Positions 59,747 through 64,000 of a DNA stretch of 64,000 bases are shown in pieces. Source of the DNA: Candidatus Nanoarchaeia archaeon (GTDB lineage: Archaea; Nanobdellota; Nanobdellia; Woesearchaeales; SKIA01); NCBI GenBank assembly GCA_028279685.1, contig JANQNG010000059.1, forward strand, positions 1-64,000, read 5' to 3'. Numbering within the stretch: position 1 is the stretch's first letter; each line of letters starts with the position of its first letter. The notes beneath the pieces were generated by a model. The model worked only from the letters and a program-made list of their open reading frames with translations. It did no database searches and had not been told where the DNA came from. The position numbers and the translations under genes are program-made.

Positions 59747-60745
59747 TTATTTTGTGCTTTTTTCAAGTACTTCTTTAGTAAATTTCTTTATGTTAATACC
59801 ATAGAAAAATGCAATAATCAATCCTGCTAGTGCAACAACTGAATCTCTTGCTTTAATTAATAGAGCAAATCCCACACCTATCGTACTATGTAACTTAAGA
59901 AGAGAGAAGACAGATACTTGTCCAGCTTCCAATGTTCCGATACCTCCTGGTGCGGGAAGCAAATACGCAAGACCTACAAAAGAATACATTACGAATATTT
60001 GGAGAATTGTCGCATCAATTCCTAACATAAGTAATCCATATTTATATTCAGCGAATGCAAAGAACCAAGCAGCCATCGATATCAAAACAGCAAGAAAAAA
60101 TCTCCCTTTGTTTCTTTTGTAGAATTCAATAAGATATTTTTCAAAGTGTTCTACTTTCTCTATGAATGAATAATTTTTTAATCCTAAACGTTTTATGATA
60201 TGAAGGAAAAAGTGTTTTCCTGAAAGCATACGATAATAGAACATAGCAACTAAAAAAGTGAATAACACGGCTACAGCAATCATAATGTATTCTGTTTGTT
60301 GGGGTAAAGCTAATTTTGTGATAGCGAGGAAACAGCATACAACAAACATAACACCAAATGATGAGAGCTCTGTTGTTTTGTCAATAACTACTGTTGATAA
60401 TGCCTTTGAAAATCGAATACCATGTTTTGAAATGAGATATCCTCTTGCGGGTTCTCCTCCTAGTTTTGGTCCTGGGGTGATAAAACTAATACCTGCGCCA
60501 ACAAGATAATAGCTGAATGTTCTCCAAAAACCTATTTTTATGCCGAAAGTGCGAAGTACGATAGTCCACCTTGCAGGATGAACTAATGCTAATAGGATGG
60601 AAACGATAATGAATATAATGAGATGTTTTGGATCGCTTGTTGTAATGGTATTCCATAATTGGGAAAAAGGAGTCTTTGACAAAATATAGGTAAATGCAAG
60701 TATACAGATCGTTACGAATGCTCCTATAATTATTCGTTTTTTCAT
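59747..60745 (-). CDS. UPF0104 / lysylphosphatidylglycerol-synthase-type flippase-like membrane protein
   Basis: 332 residues with about eight membrane segments. PGPKLGGEPARGYLISKHGI and GLAYLLPAPGGIGTLEAGQVSVF are the two conserved loops of the AglD/MprF transmembrane family. Likely a lipid or glycolipid flippase. GTTATATAC ~23 nt upstream is its promoter; it overlaps the tRNA-Arg 3'-end copy. Confidence 0.88.
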   Translation of the reverse strand: MKKRIIIGAFVTICILAFTYILSKTPFSQLWNTITTSDPKHLIIFIIVSILLALVHPARWTIVLRTFGIKIGFWRTFSYYLVGAGISFITPGPKLGGEPARGYLISKHGIRFSKALSTVVIDKTTELSSFGVMFVVCCFLAITKLALPQQTEYIMIAVAVLFTFLVAMFYYRMLSGKHFFLHIIKRLGLKNYSFIEKVEHFEKYLIEFYKRNKGRFFLAVLISMAAWFFAFAEYKYGLLMLGIDATILQIFVMYSFVGLAYLLPAPGGIGTLEAGQVSVFSLLKLHSTIGVGFALLIKARDSVVALAGLIIAFFYGINIKKFTKEVLEKSTK

Positions 60746-60769
60746 GCATTAATCCTCTATGAAAGTATA

Positions 60770-60821
60770 TAACGGACCTGGGGGGACTTTCGAGAACAAT
60801 CATTGATCAGTTCATTCGAAC
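60770..60821 (-). repeat. 52-bp copy of the tRNA-Arg 3' end
   Basis: 60770-60821 is identical over 52 bp to 60886-60937, which is the T arm (with its 28-nt intron), the acceptor 3' strand and trailer of tRNA-Arg(CCT). The 64-bp spacer (60822-60885) contains a perfect GATAAACC/GGTTTATC hairpin with a three-base loop and GCAC/GTGC inside ATGCG/CGCAT. It also carries the promoter of the leftward gene at its outer edge. Layout resembles a remnant of integration into a tRNA 3' end, or local duplication. Confidence 0.88.
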
Positions 60822-60888
60822 AACCCCGATAAACCTATGGTTTATCATCCTATATGCGTTTCGCACTACGTGCTCAAGCGCATGCTAA

Positions 60889-61067
60889 CGGACCTGGGGG
60901 GACTTTCGAGAACAATCATTGATCAGTTCATTCGAACCCCCGACCTACAGCTTAGGAGGCTGCCGCGCTATTTGCCTAACCGCGTGGGGCTAAGCTCCGT
61001 TAGGAGCGAACGCCGCACTTTGCGCGTTAACCGAGCGTAACCAGTTACCAGGCTGCGCCACAGGTCC
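60889..61067 (-). tRNA. tRNA-Arg (CCT) with a 76-nt D-loop intron and a 28-nt T-loop intron
   Basis: Exons (minus) 61067-61048, 60971-60931 and 60902-60889 join to a 75-nt cloverleaf: acceptor GGACCTG/CAGGTCC, D arm GCGC/GCGC with loop AGCCTGGATA, anticodon arm GCAGC-CTCCTAA-GCTGT, variable AGGTC, T arm GGGGG-TTCGAAT-CCCCC, discriminator G. T-loop intron (59/60): central helix TTCG/CGAA with bulges AAT and AGT and a GAAC/GTTC inner stem. D-loop intron: GCCT/AGGC with bulges GGT and AAA, and it carries a GCTCC/GGAGC hairpin. Confidence 0.9.
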
Positions 61068-61120
61068 ATCATGCATTGGAACAAAATAACCTTTATAATG
61101 TTTATCATCATTCTTATTTC

Positions 61121-62149
61121 ATGATCTTGAAGTTTAAACCAGAAGATTTCATCGTAGAGGAAAAATTATCTTTTAAGAAAGTTGATCATGGAAGATATAT
61201 CATCATTACTGTTGAAAAGAAAGGTTATAGTACAGAATATGCTGCTTCTGTGTTGACAAAATACTTTCGCATTCAGAGAAAGATGATCGGCTATGCAGGT
61301 ATGAAAGATCAACAGGCGATAACAACACAATATATGTCTATAGATAATAAATACGAGAATGTTTCAAAAGAGAAAATTGCTGCATTCGCATATGGAAGAG
61401 ACGATCGTTATATTCGTGTTATCTTCCAAGGTTATGCTAATCAGCCAATATCGTTAGGTGTACTTGATGGAAATTATTTTACTATAACTGCCAGAGATAT
61501 GGATCTGGAAAAAATAAAGATAGAAAAAGAGATTTTTTTTATCAATTATTTTGATGAACAAAGATTTTCAAAGCACAATCTTGATATTGGGTTTGCATTA
61601 TTGAAAAAGAATTTTGCAAAAGCGTGTTCTTTACTCATTGAAGGAAACCATCATTTTTCAGAGAAGATGAGAGTTGTGCTTGAGAAAGAACCTCGTAATT
61701 TTATTGCTGCATTGCAGATGGTTCCTTTGAAATTATTACTATTATTCATTCATGCTGTGCAATCACAAATCTTCAATGAATGCGCTAAGCAAGTAGTTGA
61801 ACAAGAAACAAATACGTTTGTTGCTTCTTCGTTTGTCTTTCCTCAAAAGCCATTAGAGAATAGACAATTAATCATGCCTGGATTTGATATGAAATCTGAT
61901 GAAGGAGGTGTTAAGTCAGTACTACAACAGTATGATGTTACTCCCCAAGATTTTATTATCAGGCAGATTCCTGGTTTATCTTGTGAATGTTCAACAAGAA
62001 TGTTTCTGGCGAAAGCATCAGAAATTGCTATAGAGCAATCTCAGGATGAATGTTTTCCCAATAAGGTGAAATACGTCATTAAATTTTTGCTTCATAAAGG
62101 CTCTTATGCCACTATTTTCATGAAATACCTGCTTCTAAGACCGAATTAG
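61121..62149 (+). CDS. truD: tRNA pseudouridine synthase TruD
   Basis: 342 residues from the ATG at 61121 (MILKFKPEDFIVEEKLSF); the track's 15 earlier residues precede transcription (TATA CTTTATAATG at 61091-61100). The catalytic Asp lies in IGYAGMKDQQAITTQ. HAVQSQIFNE and DFIIRQIPGL in the insertion domain fit TruD. It makes pseudouridine 13 in the tRNA D arm. Confidence 0.94.
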   Translation: MILKFKPEDFIVEEKLSFKKVDHGRYIIITVEKKGYSTEYAASVLTKYFRIQRKMIGYAGMKDQQAITTQYMSIDNKYENVSKEKIAAFAYGRDDRYIRVIFQGYANQPISLGVLDGNYFTITARDMDLEKIKIEKEIFFINYFDEQRFSKHNLDIGFALLKKNFAKACSLLIEGNHHFSEKMRVVLEKEPRNFIAALQMVPLKLLLLFIHAVQSQIFNECAKQVVEQETNTFVASSFVFPQKPLENRQLIMPGFDMKSDEGGVKSVLQQYDVTPQDFIIRQIPGLSCECSTRMFLAKASEIAIEQSQDECFPNKVKYVIKFLLHKGSYATIFMKYLLLRPN

Positions 62150-62199
62150 TTTTTTGCTATTCCGAAACATTTATATATCACAAAGCAGAAAGTTATATC

Positions 62200-62248
62200 T
62201 GTTGTATACTAGTATACTAGTTGGTCTGACTAGTCTGAGGTGGTCTGT
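62200..62248 (+). promoter_or_regulatory. Archaellin leader with palindromic ACTAGT repeats
   Basis: TATA box TTTATATA (62170-62177) gives a ~49-nt leader containing TATACTAGTATACTAGT then GACTAGTC, that is, three ACTAGT units in a row, two within a 14-bp palindrome. GAGGTGG follows before the TTG start. Operator or RNA structure controlling archaellin expression is inferred. Confidence 0.5.
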
Positions 62249-62839
62249 TTGCAGAAAAAGAAGGCGGAAATGGGTGTAGGTACCCTGATTATTTTTATTG
62301 CCATGCTTCTTGTTGCCGCTATTGCTGCAGGAGTTCTTATTCAGACCGCAGGAGCTTTACAGGAAAAAGCGTTGACCACAGGTAGTCAGGCAAAACAGCA
62401 GATCAGCACGAATGTTCGTGTTATTGAGGTGAGTGCAAGCAGTGGATTGGATTCTGATGTGGAGAATTTCTCACTAAATTTAAAGCTAGCACCAGGTTCA
62501 GATCCAATTAAATTAGAAGAAACAACGATTACTTTTAATACAAAAAACACGACGACGACGTTAACATATAATGGTACGGATACAACAGATGGATTCAGTA
62601 CTGACTCTGCAAATGAGAATGGTACTTATTCTGTTGAGTATCTGCAGAAGAGTGCCAATTATGTTGTCAATAAAGTACAGCGTGGAGATATTATTAAAGT
62701 TAGGTTCAGTGCTCCACGATCAGTAAGCGAAGATGAGACTATAAGGATAAACATTATCCCGAAATCAGGAAGTCCTACATTAGTGCAGTTTCCAACGCCT
62801 GATGTTATTGCTGTCGAAAGAGTATATCTTTACCCATAA
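62249..62839 (+). CDS. Archaellin (archaeal flagellin)
   Basis: 196 residues from a TTG (LQKKKAEMGVG) placed after GAGGTGG; the track's GTG (62240) lies inside the ribosome site. KKKAEMGVGTLIIFIAMLLVAAIAAGVLIQTAG is the archaellin class III signal and N-terminal helix. The rest is Thr/Ser/Asn-rich and beta-rich with N-glycosylation sequons (NTT, NGT). It forms the archaellum filament driven by the ATPase/membrane pair at 52-58 kb. Confidence 0.9.
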   Translation: MQKKKAEMGVGTLIIFIAMLLVAAIAAGVLIQTAGALQEKALTTGSQAKQQISTNVRVIEVSASSGLDSDVENFSLNLKLAPGSDPIKLEETTITFNTKNTTTTLTYNGTDTTDGFSTDSANENGTYSVEYLQKSANYVVNKVQRGDIIKVRFSAPRSVSEDETIRINIIPKSGSPTLVQFPTPDVIAVERVYLYP

Positions 62840-62881
62840 AGTTTATAACTTCTTACTCTTTGATGTTATTGAGGTGATCCT

Positions 62882-63553
62882 ATGAAACTTCTCATATTTG
62901 GTCCACAGGCATCAGGCAAAGGAACACAGGCAAAAAAGATTGCTGTGAAGTACAACATGATTCATATTTCTACAGGTGATATTTTTCGTGAGAATATTAA
63001 ACGAGAAACTACATTGGGAAAGAAGGCGAAAGCAATTATTGATGCAGGTAATTTAATGCCTGATGAAATAACCGTCGATTTAGTTAGACAAAGATTAGCA
63101 GAAGAAGATTGTGTTTCGAAGGGTTATATTCTTGATGGATTTCCAAGAAATATCGAACAGGCAAAAGCTTTATCTACATTTGCAGATATTGATTGTGCAT
63201 TGTTAGTTGATGTTTCTGATGAAGATGTGATGAAGAGAATTACAGGAAGATACATGTCGAAGACTTCAGATATTATTTACAATGTGTATACTGAGCCGAA
63301 ACCAAAGAAAGTTGAATATGATGCTCACGGTAAATGTGTTGCTGCGTACGATGATGAAACTAATGAACCTTTGTTTCAAAGAGATGATGATAAAGATGAG
63401 AAAGCAGTCAAGCAACGATTAGCAACATATCATAAACTGACGAAACCTGTTTTGGATTATTATGAAGAGAAAAAATTGCTGAAGAAGATTGATGGCAGAG
63501 GAGGCATTTATGATGTCTTTGAAGAGATAGTTAAAATATTGAATGAGCTATAG
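62882..63553 (+). CDS. adk: Adenylate kinase
   Basis: 223 residues. P-loop GPQASGKGTQAKKIA, ISTGDIFRENIKRETTLG, GYILDGFPRNIEQAKAL and a long-type lid (GRYMSKTSDIIYNVYTEPKP ... FQRDDDKDEKAVKQRLATYH) without zinc Cys. Interconverts AMP, ADP and ATP. A TGAGGTGAT ribosome site before the ATG. The stop overlaps the convergent Lrp-type gene by 6 bp. Confidence 0.95.
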   Translation: MKLLIFGPQASGKGTQAKKIAVKYNMIHISTGDIFRENIKRETTLGKKAKAIIDAGNLMPDEITVDLVRQRLAEEDCVSKGYILDGFPRNIEQAKALSTFADIDCALLVDVSDEDVMKRITGRYMSKTSDIIYNVYTEPKPKKVEYDAHGKCVAAYDDETNEPLFQRDDDKDEKAVKQRLATYHKLTKPVLDYYEEKKLLKKIDGRGGIYDVFEEIVKILNEL

Positions 63554-64000
63554 AAAGAAATTAAACTTCTGCATTTCTTTTATTCTTAATATTTCATAAT
63601 CTCTTATTATATCACTGAATTTATTTGTTATTTCCATTGTGAATTCATTTAACTGGTCAACATTCTCTACCTCGAGATCTATTTCATAATCCCATTCGCC
63701 AGCAACTTTAACGATTGCAATAAGCCTATTGTTTTTCTTTACTAATTCAAATAAACTTTGTACTTTTTCCTTAGAAATATTGTCTAAGTACAGCATTATT
63801 TTATATTGGTATTGATTTATTTTTTCATTATCGATAAGAAGCATGTGGCCTGTGATAAGATTTTCTTTTTTTAATTGTTTTATTCGCTGAATTACTGTAT
63901 CGTGTGAAACTCCAATTTTTTCTCCAATTTCTACAGAAGATAATCTACTGTTTATTGCTAGGAGTTTCAATATTTTTATGTCAGTTTCATCTATTGTTTT
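63548..64000 (-). CDS. Lrp/AsnC-type regulator, 5' end beyond the window
   Basis: 150 residues visible. The frame stays open to the window edge and reads KTIDETDIKILKLLAINSRLSS, so the true start is outside. HTH (SSVEIGEKIGVSHDTVIQRIKQLKKENLI) and ligand domain match the second half of the twin Lrp protein at 42899-43900 (GEWDYEIDLEVENVDQLNEF versus GSWNYELDIEVNNVYEFHSF), so this is likely the C-terminal half of another twin regulator. Confidence 0.85.
   Translation of the reverse strand, partial: KTIDETDIKILKLLAINSRLSSVEIGEKIGVSHDTVIQRIKQLKKENLITGHMLLIDNEKINQYQYKIMLYLDNISKEKVQSLFELVKKNNRLIAIVKVAGEWDYEIDLEVENVDQLNEFTMEITNKFSDIIRDYEILRIKEMQKFNFFL

Noticed and set aside
60837-61040. ORF of 67 residues over tRNA-Arg
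   Set aside because: Covers the tRNA and its introns on the opposite strand; no promoter or family match.

Overview
The window is AT-rich DNA from an archaeon. It encodes archaeal-type PheRS, GlyRS, PCNA, RNase J, TruD, Pth2, NAC, Sec61 beta, two TFS-like zinc ribbons, an AlaX editing protein, archaellin- and pilin-type proteins, archaeal RNase P RNA and intron-bearing tRNAs. The many small proteins of unknown family, the TrmB-type regulators and the strings of paralogous hypotheticals resemble DPANN genomes, most likely Woesearchaeota-like. That placement is an inference; there is no rRNA here to test it.

Layout. 0-6.4 kb: flippase, pheT/pheS separated by a structured inverted-repeat element, and a TrmB regulator. 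6.6-12.7 kb: an ArmA/RmtB-like methyltransferase, a toxin with two zinc-ribbon/AbrB antitoxins, the sec61 beta-NAC pair (sec61 beta is missing from the ORF track), a deleted BRO-family pseudogene, the RNase P RNA and a CBS protein. 12.9-19.5 kb: an ABC exporter, an AK6/Fap7 kinase, IMP dehydrogenase and a short TFS-like protein. 19.6-25.7 kb: an accessory stretch with a dGTPase-like HD protein, a thymidylate-kinase-like protein, a SpoT-like HD protein, AbrB/PIN and HEPN/MNT modules, and pth2. 25.7-39 kb: glyS, TrmB regulators, tRNA-Phe, two more toxin-antitoxin pairs, a DMT transporter, pyrD, a Lys-rich protein, a DUF58/VWA pair and Nudix. 39-43.9 kb: two tRNA-Thr genes, each preceded by 48-nt hairpin units, a pilin, alaX and a twin Lrp regulator. 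44-47 kb: an operon of four unknown proteins. 47-54.4 kb: PCNA, a SWIM-like protein, RNase J, a glycosyltransferase and an archaellum/T4P membrane protein. 54.4-64 kb: inverted-repeat elements, a fic gene with a long folded leader, the pilus/archaellum ATPase, coiled-coil proteins, TFS, tRNA-Arg, truD, archaellin, adk and a truncated Lrp gene.

Expression logic. Many first genes have a TATA-like box centred about 26-27 nt before the start codon, so their transcripts are probably leaderless. Internal operon genes and a few special genes carry GGTGAT, GAGGTG or GGAGG ribosome sites. This contrast was used to correct many starts.

Most unusual content. All four tRNA genes are interrupted, with seven insertions in total. 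Six are at non-canonical positions, and four are exactly 28 nt. Bulge-helix-bulge folds and perfect mature cloverleaves can be written for most of them. Structured RNA genes here (rnpB, tRNA-Arg, tRNA-Thr) have partly duplicated 3' ends separated by hairpin-rich inserts. A family of about 95-105-bp elements has perfect but copy-specific terminal inverted repeats. Perfect hairpins, often with three-base loops, are common between genes. The fic leader is a 165-nt multi-hairpin structure closed by a 15-position stem.
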